From Phaeophleospora eucalypticola (taxonomy: Eukaryota; Ascomycota; Dothideomycetes; Mycosphaerellales; Mycosphaerellaceae): a DNA stretch of 64,000 bases. The stretch spans positions 186,001-250,000 of the forward strand of contig JAKLNG010000018.1 in assembly GCA_022814565.1 (NCBI GenBank), read 5' to 3'. The translations under genes were made by a program, and so were the position numbers. Within the stretch, counting starts at the first letter, position 1. The number at the start of each line of letters is the position of its first letter. The notes below the pieces were generated by a model. It was not told the origin of the DNA and did no database searches. It saw only the letters and a list, made by a program, of their open reading frames with translations. Positions 22,616 through 32,940 of this stretch are shown here, piece by piece.

Positions 22616-23139
22616 CGAGCCGCGATTGTCTGTCGCGTTTCACAAGAAGATGTAAGTGTTTCATCAGCAAAGCCTTAGGAAGGTGTGGAGAGGAAAGCAC
22701 GTGGCGGGAAGAGTCGGGATTCGATGCAGAGCGTATTTTCAGTCACGCATGGGCAGGAGTTGTACCGGGCGCTACGACGTCTTTCTGATTCTGTTCTTGA
22801 CATCTTCCTTCCTACCGCCCTTCGACACCGTTATTACTTCGTCTCCGTGGACTTTGTGCAGAAGATCAGCAGTGAAGATTGTGAAAGCATTCCACTGGCC
22901 GCCACAATGGAAAACCTTCGGAGCTCTGGACCTCAACGCGCTGATCCTGCAGTTTGGCTGCCGCCAGCGGGCTGAGAATACGTCAAAGGATGATCAAAAC
23001 AGGGCAGCGGATGGGTTGCATGTACCGCATCCAGTTTCGCGTGCTCTTTTTGTCTCTCTGCACTACCACTTCAATCTATTCTACTTCATCTTAATTTCTC
23101 CGATTTGACTAGGTTGAACAGAGCAACCAGCAACTCATC
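22616..23139. promoter_or_regulatory. divergent promoter with CACGTG box
   Basis: Separates the leftward regulator from the rightward 586-residue hypothetical gene. A CACGTG E-box lies at 22698-22703, and a pyrimidine-rich leader directly precedes the start codon at 23140. No gene is seen. Confidence 0.45.
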
Positions 23140-24900
23140 ATGGACGACGACTTCGGACCGCCACCTCCAGTGCCCCCGCTGTCTCCGCGACGCCGCCCGT
23201 TCTCAATTGCATCTAACAGTGAACTCGCGCCCGGGAGTTCAAGCATGCACAATGCGTCCAACTCACAGCACGACTCTGGTATTGATATCTCCTTTGAGTC
23301 TGCAAGTAGGAAGAGCAGCTCTCAGCCGACTCCAAGTCCGCTGGACGCACAACTGTATCAGAGCACTGATGGTCGTCTGATCCCACAATCAACCGTGGAA
23401 GGCATTGCCAACAAGCTCAAAACTCGCGCATCCAGAACCTATGTCGAACTGCATACATTCGCGAAACAAGAGAATGTGGCATTCGCAAGCATCCAGAACA
23501 TCATAGGTGCATATGCCGGACAGGACTGGCCGCGCGTTGTTATCGACGTCGACCACCAATCTTATCTTTGTAGTGATGGCTTTGCGGATGGGATCAAGTC
23601 AAGAATATCAGAAGCCGTAACCACCTCCGGATCAAACATGTGCGATCTCACAGGCGCCGTGGGCCATTCTATACCTTCGCCTATGGTATTTGCTCTGGCG
23701 ACAGAGGTTGTTCCAGAGAACCACGGAGAGATACAGTTCGCCGGAGATCACGTCGTTTACCTCCATTCGTGTGATTCCTGCAAGGCCAAGAAGAATCACG
23801 CACAAGCTCGTACACAGCAGACCGCTGAGCTGATTCAGCAAATTGACCAGCACGGATACTGTGTGATTGCGGAGCCCAAAGAAGAAGTCGAAGACGATGA
23901 CAGCCTTAGTCGAGCAGTGCTATGGGATTATCAGGAATCTCATCCTGGTCGAGGTTTAATGCATGTTATTGCCAGCACCAGAGACGAAGAAGAGGATGGG
24001 ACGGAGCGCAGACGCAAGATTCTCGTCGAGCCCGCTGTCCTTCACGAGGAGCTTGGTTTCCTCAAACAAGCCATGGCGAATCGAACCGAAGTCATGTGGA
24101 GGAGCGATCCAAGTTCAGCAACTTTGCTCAACATTATCAACGCACTGGAGCCGTCCGACTTTCCAAACCAACCAAGAAGCAAACTCGTTGCTCTTCTCCT
24201 GCACAGCGACTACGCTCAAGACCTGGAACGCTCCGCTCAGCATCAAATCTCCGAGCTCGATCGCGAGCAGCACGATATTTTCATTGAAATCATCGAACGT
24301 CAGATCTGGTGTCCTCTGCATCTCTACGCTGCCGGGACCATTGCAACTCTAGATCCTATTCTCAAGAAAGATTTAGAGGCTTTCGTCACTGAGCACTTCC
24401 GAAGAGAAATCATTCCCCGCGCCATAGAAAGCGTTATCGCCCAGAACTTACGCTTCAACCCGAAGCGAAAAGAGGCTCTCACAATTCTCAACAAGGCGCG
24501 CGATGATCTGCAGACATTCGGACAGCTTCAAGACACTGTCGTTCACATCGGAGACTGTCTTGAGATCTCTCCCCCGTCCGAGAGTTTGGTCATGAAGGTC
24601 AAGCACGCTTCTCTTCGGCGGACTGCAGATGCCATGCAGAACCTGACAAGCGCAGTCGAGATCCTACAGAATCTACTGTGGGTATTGCTTGCGACGTCTG
24701 GCCCGGGCCTATTCATCAGCTCGGTCAAATATACAAGCAGGATGATTGCTCGGTATGATGCTATCGGAGACCCCGAGATCACGGGTTTGTTGAATCTATG
24801 GTGGGCGAAGGTGAAGGAAGGTAAGCACGATGGCGAAGATCTGAGACAGATGAAAGAGTTGGGGCAGGAGGCGATCAAGATGTGGATGGAGGGAGATTGA
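23140..24900 (+). CDS. hypothetical protein, 586 residues
   Basis: Single exon with no recognised domain. The first 70 residues are low in complexity and rich in Pro and Ser (PPPPVPPLSPRRRPFS). A structured part begins near 85 (VEGIANKLKTRASRTYVELH). A CDSCKAKK segment near residue 210 has two cysteines but no obvious zinc site. A long helical C-terminal half (from about 300) includes a hydrophobic stretch, ILQNLLWVLLATSGPGLFI, near residue 515 that could be buried or membrane-associated. Codon use and length support a real gene; the function is unknown. Confidence 0.8.
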   Translation: MDDDFGPPPPVPPLSPRRRPFSIASNSELAPGSSSMHNASNSQHDSGIDISFESASRKSSSQPTPSPLDAQLYQSTDGRLIPQSTVEGIANKLKTRASRTYVELHTFAKQENVAFASIQNIIGAYAGQDWPRVVIDVDHQSYLCSDGFADGIKSRISEAVTTSGSNMCDLTGAVGHSIPSPMVFALATEVVPENHGEIQFAGDHVVYLHSCDSCKAKKNHAQARTQQTAELIQQIDQHGYCVIAEPKEEVEDDDSLSRAVLWDYQESHPGRGLMHVIASTRDEEEDGTERRRKILVEPAVLHEELGFLKQAMANRTEVMWRSDPSSATLLNIINALEPSDFPNQPRSKLVALLLHSDYAQDLERSAQHQISELDREQHDIFIEIIERQIWCPLHLYAAGTIATLDPILKKDLEAFVTEHFRREIIPRAIESVIAQNLRFNPKRKEALTILNKARDDLQTFGQLQDTVVHIGDCLEISPPSESLVMKVKHASLRRTADAMQNLTSAVEILQNLLWVLLATSGPGLFISSVKYTSRMIARYDAIGDPEITGLLNLWWAKVKEGKHDGEDLRQMKELGQEAIKMWMEGD

Positions 24901-26029
24901 AGACGTCTTGATGATCAATGTATCCTCTGAGCTTGCAATCGTTCAGGCGTGTTGTTGAAATATTGGAATATGAATGATACCCAATCAAGTACACTATCTC
25001 CATCATCGAAATGGCACTCTTTATTAAAATTTGTTGTTCCAATCGTGAAGTCCCTCTCCCCATCTCTGGCTCGGCATCCCGGCCCCGGCATCCCGAACCA
25101 CGGTCACAGTCAGTCAGCCCTGTGCCGGGAGCCCTCCCCCATCCGCGTACCGCCAGAAATTCCAGCATCGCGCGCTTTCCAACATTCACACCATCTACCA
25201 GTCTCTCGGATGTCTGGTCTGAAGCAAAGGATGGGATTCGCACTTGGCAGGTGAGCGCTAGTGGAAGTCCTCGATAGCGTCGAGCCGTCGAAGTTTTCTG
25301 CCCTGACTCGAAGCATGGTGTTATGGGTTATCCTGGTCGACATAAGACGCCAGTGGACGTTGGTGGAAGTGTATCGACATTGACGACGTTGTGTGTGGGA
25401 GGGGTGTTTCGGTGTTGGTGAGAGATGGTGGGAAGAGCGGTGATGCGTTGTACGTAGGACGAGACTTTGGGGGGCCGTGGGATTGAGGTCGCTGGTGTTC
25501 ACGGAGAGACTAAGTCTGATGCTGAGTACATAGGCACTTTCTACGCATATGAAATCCACCAGCTGTTGTTCTACCATCATAATAATGGATGGCATATGAT
25601 CGCTCAAGTGAAGTCAGTCTATGAAGTACCGAGCGACTGCCGGCTTTGCATGGGCTTCTTGAGGCAAAGATCGACTATACGGCTGTCCATGCTTACTGCC
25701 CTAAATGTCACTGTCGCTCGTATGTTCTCAGTGATGGGAATTAGGGGACTAGTTGCATTCGCTCGGCGAAGAGACCAATTCAGCAGGTGCGTGATTATGT
25801 GTGTCCGCTCATGAGGACATGTGCCACGGAGGAAACACACCATCCATAGATGAAGTAGGAGAAGGTCATCGACTGAGGACTCATCGTGCGAGCCTACAAA
25901 TGCGACCACGGAGCCGTTCTTTCACATACCTCATCCGGACCACATGCGAAAACATCTGCAAAAACACAGGATACCTCATCGAAGCTGAAGGAGCATCCAA
26001 AATCGCAAGCTCAAGACCACCTATCAAAG
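24901..26029. other. long non-coding stretch, possible small exon
   Basis: No convincing complete gene. One frame around 25632-25758 is coding-like (LLEAKIDYTAVHAY, then CPKCHC) but has no start and a stop upstream. It could be an exon of the small gene that follows or a relic. Confidence 0.3.
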
Positions 26030-26299
26030 ATGCCTATGTTCAACAGACTCGAGGAGGCCTTGGGACATCCTCCTGTTCGGAACTCACTGATTCCCACAAG
26101 CTTCCAGCCCAAGCAGACCCAAGTCGAGAGCAGCCACCAAAATCCAGCAACAGCTCCCGCAGTTCAGACCGAAGCTGTCCATTCCAAGCGTGTGCAGCCG
26201 ATGAAGATTCCCGAAGCGATCGAGGAGGAGCCGACGGCCGTGCAAGAGTCGGAGTCGTCGGCATCAGACGGGTCAGCGTCAAAGTCGAAGTCCACATGA
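26030..26299 (+). CDS. possible small hypothetical protein
   Basis: An 89-residue frame from ATG 26030 (MPMFNRLEEALGHPP) ends in a Ser/Glu/Lys-rich tail. The frame is open for 48 codons further upstream without an ATG, so an additional 5' exon is likely if the gene is real. No domain is recognised. Evidence is limited to protein-like composition, so confidence is low. Confidence 0.3.
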   Translation: MPMFNRLEEALGHPPVRNSLIPTSFQPKQTQVESSHQNPATAPAVQTEAVHSKRVQPMKIPEAIEEEPTAVQESESSASDGSASKSKST

Positions 26300-26723
26300 G
26301 CAATGTCGGGAGCTGTGAAGGCCTAGTATTGGTAGGTAGCTGTTCCCAGCAGGCTTCTTTCCATCGGTGTTGAGCTAATTAGTATGGATGAGCAGAGACA
26401 TAAAACCCCGAATGATGATGAACATGCATGGAGCTGGTTAGCAGAGCTGGGTTCTCGTCGCCGCTATGTGTACAGTCCACCAGAGAAGGGTACCGTATGT
26501 ACACAGCATTACCGTCCTCGAAATCAAACACAACCTAGCGCATGCCTGCGTAGGCAACATCTCGCATCTCTCGTGTCAAAAGTCCTCAGCGCCTTCAACG
26601 CCGTGCGCTTTCTATGTCGGCGAAACATCCCTTCTACGTCTTTCATCCTGGCGCCAAAACTCCTTTGTCCATGCATTTTTCCTGCTTGCTGCTGCCGCTT
26701 GCTGCTGCCTGTTGCTACTCACC
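26300..26723. other. 3' region of the GGC1 gene
   Basis: Convergent gap. I see no gene. The CTGCTTGCTGCTGCC-type low-complexity run near 26690 is just 3' of the carrier stop codon. Confidence 0.4.
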
Positions 26724-27714
26724 TTACATGACCTTGTTGAAGGCTGGGATGAGAGTCTGTGCCAGCCAGAAGGAGAAGGTGAGCTTCGGTCCAGTCATGA
26801 GCAGCTTCGGAACCAAGCCCTTGAAGAAGGCCGAGATACCCTCGTAGCGGGCCATCTCGGCGACAATCTTCATACCTGATCGCTTGACTTCGAAGTTCTG
26901 GTTTTGGATACGGGTCTTGATGACATCGAGGGGTGCGGAGACGATAAGCGAGGCGCTGGAGCCGGCAATCGAAGCGACACCGTTCTGGAGCCATGTTGCG
27001 GAGTTGTAGTCCTGGAGCTTGAACAGGTACTGCTTGGCCGCAGCAGAGCCTCCGAAGAGCGCGAAAGATCCAGGAGCGTTACGTGCTGCTGTCCATCCCC
27101 AGCCACGGTAAAGACCGAATCCCTCATCCGCAACGATTCTGAGCACTCCTCTTCCACGGAAAGCATCTGGGTTGGTCTGCCTCTTGATCTTCAGCACGTC
27201 CAATGGCAGGAGGACGATCTCTCCAATACCAATCAACGATCCTGCCGTGGCATGCATGAGCGCCTTGCCATTGCCCTTGCCGAACGCTCTGTCAAAGCTA
27301 TCACCGTGGTTCGTGGACAGGTAGTCCCTCACGAATGGCTGTCCGCCGTACTTGTACACTCGCTGCAAGATCTTGTACGCCGCGGCGTATCCGAGACCGG
27401 GGAAGAGGGTAAAGAATCGCTTGACGGCGGGTTCGGAGGCGTGGGATCGGAAGATTACCTCGTTGAGCTGCTTTGCGCTTGCGACTTTGCCCTGGTTGGA
27501 CATGAGACGCTTTGCGATTGTGTCGACGGGGTGGAAGACGATGAGCTCGGCGATTCCGGCAGAGCCTAGCTCGGGATGTTAGATGTCTGCGACTACTCTT
27601 CCGTTGCATGAATTTGGATGCGATCGTACCAGCACCCACCAGTCGAGCTGCTGTCGACTCTTTCTGGTTGTCCTTCGCGGAGCCGACCTTCGGCGCGGCC
27701 ATTGGCGGAGACAT
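26724..27714 (-). CDS. GGC1: mitochondrial GTP/GDP carrier
   Basis: Inner-membrane exchanger bringing GTP into mitochondria in return for GDP; in yeast it is needed for iron homeostasis and mtDNA maintenance. Two exons with a 64-nt intron (27566-27629) give 308 residues against about 300 in yeast. All three carrier repeats are visible with their signatures PVDTIAKR, PLDVLKIKR and PLDVIKTR. Long identities to the yeast protein as I recall it, such as FTLFPGLGYAA, RVYKYGGQPF and RGWGWTAARNAPGSFALFGG, make the assignment specific rather than generic carrier. Confidence 0.95.
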
Positions 27715-28323
27715 GGCGACGGGAGGATACAGATACTCGCGAAAGCACTGCGGACGGTCGAAGAGGTGTAGCGAGCGACGACGAGGGCGAGGATGGATGA
27801 ATGGATGAATTTGAAGTTGCAGCACGCGAGTGATTTTTTGAATCGGTCCACACAAGCTCCCTGCAGTGTCTCGCGTACTCGAGCGCACGGACCACATGGT
27901 TCTCCATCGATTAACTTCAGCGAGTCCAGCGACATTGCGGGCACCACAACACACCGAGGTGTCTGCTGTTGATCTTGCAACGCACAACTCCGACCCCTCC
28001 CTTCGGCCGTGAGACAGCATCTAACATATCCTCCACGAACTTGATCATCTATCAACGAGCTCATCACAGTAAATGCTCGCTGACCTGCCTACAACCGACC
28101 CCGATGCTTCTCAACGCCGCTGTTCCATGTCATTGGATAGAGTTTAGACAGAGCTCGACAGGGAAATCTATGCGAACGCGGCACTTCCAAGCTGTAAGCT
28201 GAAGGAATGCGAAACGGTATATATATTCATCGATGGCAAACGTAGTCTTCTCTTTCTCCTGCCCATCACGATCGCGACCCACTCTCTGCCACTGAAAGAA
28301 CAAATCCCACAACGCCTTCAACC
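27715..28323. promoter_or_regulatory. divergent promoter with TATA run
   Basis: Shared upstream region of the leftward carrier and the rightward AhpD-like gene. A TATATATATT run at 28218-28227 lies about 100 bases before the AhpD-like start and is its probable TATA box. A GGAT/GAAT tetranucleotide run sits near 27790-27811 in the carrier's leader. Confidence 0.5.
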
Positions 28324-28941
28324 ATGTCGACTCAAGAATACTATCCTCGTTTCCCACCGACCCCAGTCTCCCAACATCCATCACCCACCAAGGCCTTTGC
28401 AGAAGAGGCAGATAGCAAGATTGGGAACACATTTGGCGAGAATGGCAGCATCATAACCTATCGTCACGAGAATGGCGGCCTGATCGGTCCCTTCCCAATC
28501 CTTATCGCTTCCAGAGAGGCCGGGCAAGCATTCGGCAATGTCATACAGTCGCTCGGTCATCTTGAAGAAATCCCTGCGGATGCGAAAGAAGTCGCCATTC
28601 TGACCGTGGGAGCCAAGTTCAACTGTGCCTTCGAGCAGTACGCCCATTTGAACATCGCGACTAAGAAGGCAGGCCTAACCGTTGATCAATGCAAGGCAAT
28701 GAGAGAAGGACGGAAGCCGGAAGGGTTGTCAAAGATGGCGGAAGTCACCTATGAAGCAGCTCATTACCTAGTCAATCGGCCGGGGCCGTTGCCAAAGGAT
28801 TTGTTTGACAAGTGGGTGGCGACCATGGGCTCCAAGGAGAAAGTGCTGCATTTGACGCACTACGTCGGTCTGTACAGTCACGTCTGCGTTCTGATGAATA
28901 TGGCAGACACGCCCTTGCCACCGGGCGAGCCGAGTCTCTGA
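28324..28941 (+). CDS. carboxymuconolactone decarboxylase / AhpD-like protein
   Basis: Single exon, 205 residues. The segment EVAILTVGAKFNCAFEQYAHLNIATKKAGL is the AhpD/CMD helical core, with Glu and His in the FEQYAH context and a following long helix. The redox CXXC of true AhpD peroxidases is absent; the single cysteines at KFNCAF and HVCVL are far apart. It therefore resembles the decarboxylase-like branch or an uncharacterised fungal relative. The YVGLYSHVCVLMNM segment is the usual C-terminal helix. The substrate is unknown. Confidence 0.82.
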   Translation: MSTQEYYPRFPPTPVSQHPSPTKAFAEEADSKIGNTFGENGSIITYRHENGGLIGPFPILIASREAGQAFGNVIQSLGHLEEIPADAKEVAILTVGAKFNCAFEQYAHLNIATKKAGLTVDQCKAMREGRKPEGLSKMAEVTYEAAHYLVNRPGPLPKDLFDKWVATMGSKEKVLHLTHYVGLYSHVCVLMNMADTPLPPGEPSL

Positions 28942-29324
28942 TTGGTAACCTCGGATCCGATACAGAATGCCATCAATTCGTCTTTCCAGCTCTTTTCCTA
29001 TTTCTCGCCGTTCGGAAGTTCAAAGCCAAGCCAAATGAGTTGTATGATCTCTCTGCGAGATCGTGTGGCCCTCACGTACGAGGTGCCGAGACAGCTTGGC
29101 CTTGCCATCTCTCGCACGTCCATTCGCAAGGTCCAGCAAGATGTAGTGAGCGGATCGCATCCAGGAGCTGGTTGTCAGTGAAAGAAACAGGCTGTGCTGA
29201 TACACCAACTGGGTCCCTCCAGATGCCCAGTCTGGAGCGGCAAGGCAAAAGTGCGGCGGCTGATATACGAATTCGCTGTTCGGCGGGATACCCAGAGAAG
29301 GGTAGCCATCGCAGTGCTATCTGC
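28942..29324. other. convergent 3' region
   Basis: Gap between the AhpD-like gene and Med6, which face each other. No gene or repeat is seen. Confidence 0.45.
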
Positions 29325-30548
29325 TCATGACAACGCAGAGTTGGGAGCTTGAGGACTAGTGGCGCTTGCAGGAGTTGTCGGACTCGTCGCTGTACCGCCG
29401 TTGTATGCCCGGCTCTTTTTTCTCTTCTTGTCCGGCTTACCTCCGCGTCGATCCTCCTTGCTGGCCTTTTCCGCCTTGGCTACCTTGGTTTCTGAAAACA
29501 CTGCCGGTGGAGTGGGCGCTGCTTTCTCTGGCTTCGGCGAAGGCATTCGAGATGTCGAAGCCGACTCTCTCTCCGCGCGAGCCTTAGATTCTGCTGCTTC
29601 TTCGTCCGCTCTCCGCTTCTTGACTGCTGCGGTAGATGTCGCGAACCGTAGATTGCCAGGCTCTCCGATAAGCGGATTCTCATCGACAAACTCATCGCCA
29701 TGCAAGAACGTGAAGTCCAAGGATTTGTTCAGCAGTTGAGTGTCTCTGTAGTTTGACGTGTTCTGACCAGCTGTGGCCTGCTTGCTGTCTCCATCGACGG
29801 AGGCCGATTTGTTCGCGTGTGAGTCTGCCCGATCAGGTACTACGCTTTCGTCTCGAGAGCCTGGCGCTGGTGACCCTCCCGCAGGCGTTGCCGTCGCCGA
29901 GTTCGATGCCGTTTGCTTCTGCGCTCGAGGCAGGTAATGATGCCCTGCAGCTGGCGTGTAGCGCGGTAGACCCCCGGCGACATCGAAGTAGGCATTCAAA
30001 CTAGCGGCTGCGGAAGTGATTCTGTTGCCGATGACATCGAACACACTCGGTGCTTGGTAGACATTTTCTCCAACGCAGAAGTAGGTTCCCAATACCGTCA
30101 CCTCCCAGTACATTGATTCATTCTTCTTGTTGGGCTCTATTAGGACGGAAGGTGGTGGTGTTAGACCAAGATTTTCGGATTTCTTCTTCGAGACACGATT
30201 CTGCTTTCGAATGGTCCATATGCCTGTGTTCATTCCCTGGAGCGCAAGCGCCTTGTTTTCAACTGGCTGTGGTTCTCCAACAATCACGTATTCGAGTCCT
30301 GGTCGTTCGCGAAGGTGCGTTTCCAATGCTTTGCGGTCAACTGTCAACTTCCACTGCTCCTCGTTCACCTTTGCCTGCGCGAAGATCGTCCCGTTCTTGC
30401 TTGTCCAGTCAAAGAATGGCGACTCGGTCATGTAGCGATGGATGACATGCTCATCCATGCGCTGACCGCCTTGCGTCAACCACCAGTCATTGATATCTGG
30501 TCTGCGATGGACGATCTCGTCCAGTGACTCGGCGCTCAGAGGCGCCAT
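29325..30548 (-). CDS. MED6: Mediator complex subunit 6
   Basis: Head-module subunit of Mediator, bridging activators and RNA polymerase II. 407 residues if intronless. Diagnostic segments are HRYMTESPFFDWTSKNG near residue 40, EYVIVGEPQP, GIWTIRKQ, and VLGTYFCVGENVYQAPSVFDVI. The C-terminal half is low in complexity, with Lys-rich and Ser/Pro/Thr-rich stretches. A 60-nt in-frame intron may be hidden at 30137-30196: GTGTCT donor, CTAAC branch site, AATAG acceptor. Removing it shortens the loop between RKQN and the VLGTYF strand by 20 residues. The donor is weak, so I leave this open. Confidence 0.9.
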   Translation of the reverse strand: MAPLSAESLDEIVHRRPDINDWWLTQGGQRMDEHVIHRYMTESPFFDWTSKNGTIFAQAKVNEEQWKLTVDRKALETHLRERPGLEYVIVGEPQPVENKALALQGMNTGIWTIRKQNRVSKKKSENLGLTPPPSVLIEPNKKNESMYWEVTVLGTYFCVGENVYQAPSVFDVIGNRITSAAASLNAYFDVAGGLPRYTPAAGHHYLPRAQKQTASNSATATPAGGSPAPGSRDESVVPDRADSHANKSASVDGDSKQATAGQNTSNYRDTQLLNKSLDFTFLHGDEFVDENPLIGEPGNLRFATSTAAVKKRRADEEAAESKARAERESASTSRMPSPKPEKAAPTPPAVFSETKVAKAEKASKEDRRGGKPDKKRKKSRAYNGGTATSPTTPASATSPQAPNSALS

Positions 30549-31162
30549 GATCCTGATTTACACGGCCGATCAAGAGCCGAAAGACATGCAGAAAGATGCC
30601 TTGAAAGGTTGAATGAAGTGCGGTGTGTGTCCGTGAAGCGCGCCAGTATGGCGATACGGCTTCGCAATGCGCTCCTCGAACCCAGTACGCGCTTATCGCG
30701 ATGATCAAGAATGGCCGTTTGCAATAGGCGCACACGCGCCTCGCACCTGCAGAAGTCGCGGCCAAATGCAGCCAAGAATCTGATAACCTCGAGTTTACGC
30801 GAGCAGGAATTTTTGTCGCCGTGAAGTCCAGCCGCCCGGTGCAGCAACAATTCCACCGATTCGATTAGGTGGTCGCAGGGGTGTCAGGCGCGCAGATCAT
30901 TTATTTTAGTGTTGATGTGAGTGAATGCTGGAAAGGTGGAAGTCGCGCCGGGATGTGGACTGCTGTCCGTGCATGCGGCTCTTCCCGGAAGCCAATCCGT
31001 TCACTGCCGCTCGCCGGATTGCATGTGAAATACCGCGTCTCATTCGCGGACGCGGCCACATTATCGGACAACGTGCTCAGATCAGCATTGCTATGATACC
31101 GCAAGCAGCTCCGCTCGAAAATATACCGAGGCGCATGGGTGGAGCGTGATTTTCCGTCCGCC
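30549..31162. promoter_or_regulatory. divergent MED6 / SDR-like promoter
   Basis: 614 bases between divergent start codons. GC-rich, with no TATA box or strong repeat that I can see. An in-frame GTG 24 nt before the SDR-like ATG is not used as the start here. Confidence 0.45.
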
Positions 31163-32335
31163 ATGGCCGACCCCAAACTTCCTCGCACGCCCAAATGGCC
31201 AACTCACAACGCACCGCGCGTCTGGTTCTTGACCTGCGCGAACAGTCCTATCGGAATCTCTTTGTGCAGGCACTTGGTTGCGCACGGCGACTATGTGACC
31301 GCAGGAGTGCAGCCAACGGAGTTCGAAAGAGAAGAGGAGCGAAGCCGAGACTTCAAGGACTTTCTCGAGGAGCTGGCATCACCTTTGGCAGCCAAGGAAG
31401 GTGAGGAAGATGGCGGGTCCAGGGACGAAATGAGCGAGAAGGATAGGGAGAAGGCGGAAAAGGAAGAGAAAGAGCGCGAGCTATGGCGGAGCAGGCTGCG
31501 TGTCGTGGCTTTGGACGTGAGAATCATGGGACAATGTCAGTCTGCTGTTGCAGAGGCGGTTCGCTGCTTCGGCCGGGTTGACATCCTTTTCTGCTGCCAG
31601 TCAGAGGTTGTCGTGGGTACCGTCGAAGAACTTGCTCAGAGCCCGCGAACACTGAGCTTGGTAAAAGACCAATTCGAGACCAACTTCTTTGGACCAGTCA
31701 ACATTATCAAGGCCACCTTACCTGTATTCCGGTCGAAGAAGAACGGGCATATCGTTCTGCTAACTGCCGTGACTGGGCATCTAGGAACTCCGGGCTTGAG
31801 TATGTACTGTGCAAGTCAATGGGCAATCGAAGGCTACTGCGACAGCCTGGCATATGAGATCGCGCCCTTCAACATCAAGATGACCATCGTACAGCCAAAC
31901 ATGGAGATCAATGTTCTAACGCATCGGATAACCTCTGCGCCCCCAATGGCCTGTTATACCGATGAGAACAATCCTGCGCCTCTCTCACGGAACATTCTCT
32001 CTTCCCTTCTGGATCGTATAGAAGGCTCAGACGAACCCACCACCGGGGATCAGCTTCATTCGAATGAGGTTACTAGTCTCTATCCACCATTGAGCAGAGG
32101 CATGAAGGAGCGCCTGGTAGCAGAAACTGTTCATGCAGTTGCTGCAATCGGCGGCCATGACAATCCACCAGCGCGCCACATCGTCGGGCTGGAGGGCGTC
32201 ACGACTGTCAAGGAAAAGCTCAAAACCGTCAGCGAAGAGCTAGAGGAATTTGTCGAATGCAGCGGCGCCGTTGATATCGAGAAGCCCGGTGACAATGCAC
32301 AAACACCTGGGCAAAGCATTACAATCCCTGGGTGA
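31163..32335 (+). CDS. SDR-family protein lacking the catalytic lysine
   Basis: Single exon, 390 residues. A Rossmann fold is evident from VWFLTCANSPIGISLCRHL at the cofactor loop and later VDILFCC, ETNFFGPVNIIKATLP and IVLLTAVTGHLGTPGLSMY. Two departures from the classical SDR pattern stand out. The TGXXXGIG loop reads CANSPIGI, and the catalytic YXXXK reads YCASQ, so lysine is replaced by glutamine. A charged Glu/Lys-rich insert (about residues 75-110) separates the first two folding units. The protein may be a non-catalytic binder or sensor, or use another base. It does not look like a pseudogene, because the frame is long and uninterrupted. Confidence 0.85.
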   Translation: MADPKLPRTPKWPTHNAPRVWFLTCANSPIGISLCRHLVAHGDYVTAGVQPTEFEREEERSRDFKDFLEELASPLAAKEGEEDGGSRDEMSEKDREKAEKEEKERELWRSRLRVVALDVRIMGQCQSAVAEAVRCFGRVDILFCCQSEVVVGTVEELAQSPRTLSLVKDQFETNFFGPVNIIKATLPVFRSKKNGHIVLLTAVTGHLGTPGLSMYCASQWAIEGYCDSLAYEIAPFNIKMTIVQPNMEINVLTHRITSAPPMACYTDENNPAPLSRNILSSLLDRIEGSDEPTTGDQLHSNEVTSLYPPLSRGMKERLVAETVHAVAAIGGHDNPPARHIVGLEGVTTVKEKLKTVSEELEEFVECSGAVDIEKPGDNAQTPGQSITIPG

Positions 32336-32384
32336 ATAGGGAGCCCTTTCATGGAATAATGCCTGTCTGCTTTGGTACCCGCTG

Positions 32385-32822
32385 TCAACGACAGCGAAAG
32401 CCCTCAACCATCACATTTTGAGCTAGGAAGAAAATGTCCGACCGATCTTGATTGGCTAATGTGCGTGGAGGCAGGTCGGAACGATCCAGCTTTGCGACAA
32501 CCACGAACTCTGGATATCGAGGCAACAGAATTGATACGCCATCGATCGCGAAGGCCTCATCAGAGAATACTTGTTGCAATTGCATCCAGAAGGCGACCAA
32601 GTCTCAAAAGCCAAGGGAGGCCCGCATAGCACGACGCCGCGTGGCGTCAATGAAGTGTGGAGAGCCCCGCTCACGAGCGATCGCCTCTTCCTGCCGCACG
32701 ATGAGCACGTACCAAGTTCTCAACCAGGCTGGCCTCAACTCTACACCACGAGACACTCGCGTGCCCTTCTGAACGTTCCACGGCTGAAGCGAATCATTGA
32801 CGACGTTCCGGTGATACCGCTG
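32385..32822 (-). pseudogene. interrupted coding frame, probable gene remnant
   Basis: On the minus strand one frame reads through about 145 codons with protein-like composition and third-position bias. It is broken by a single in-frame TGA at 32604-32606 and ends at a stop at 32385. The 72 codons before the TGA include LRTWYVLIVRQEEAIARERG; those after it include SDEAFAIDGVSILLPRYPEF. No ATG begins it: two stops lie directly upstream at 32823-32828. Loss of the start plus one internal stop suggests a truncated, decayed gene. An unrecognised intron over the TGA cannot be excluded. I do not recognise the family. Confidence 0.45.
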
Positions 32823-32940
32823 CTACTACTGGATTAACAACAAGGCATGGACTAGCTGTGAAGTGTGCTCTGGGAGGGCATAGCAAGAAGGGCCGAATAC
32901 AATATCGCACAATCGAGGCGCGGAGTGTCCTCGGAAAGAG

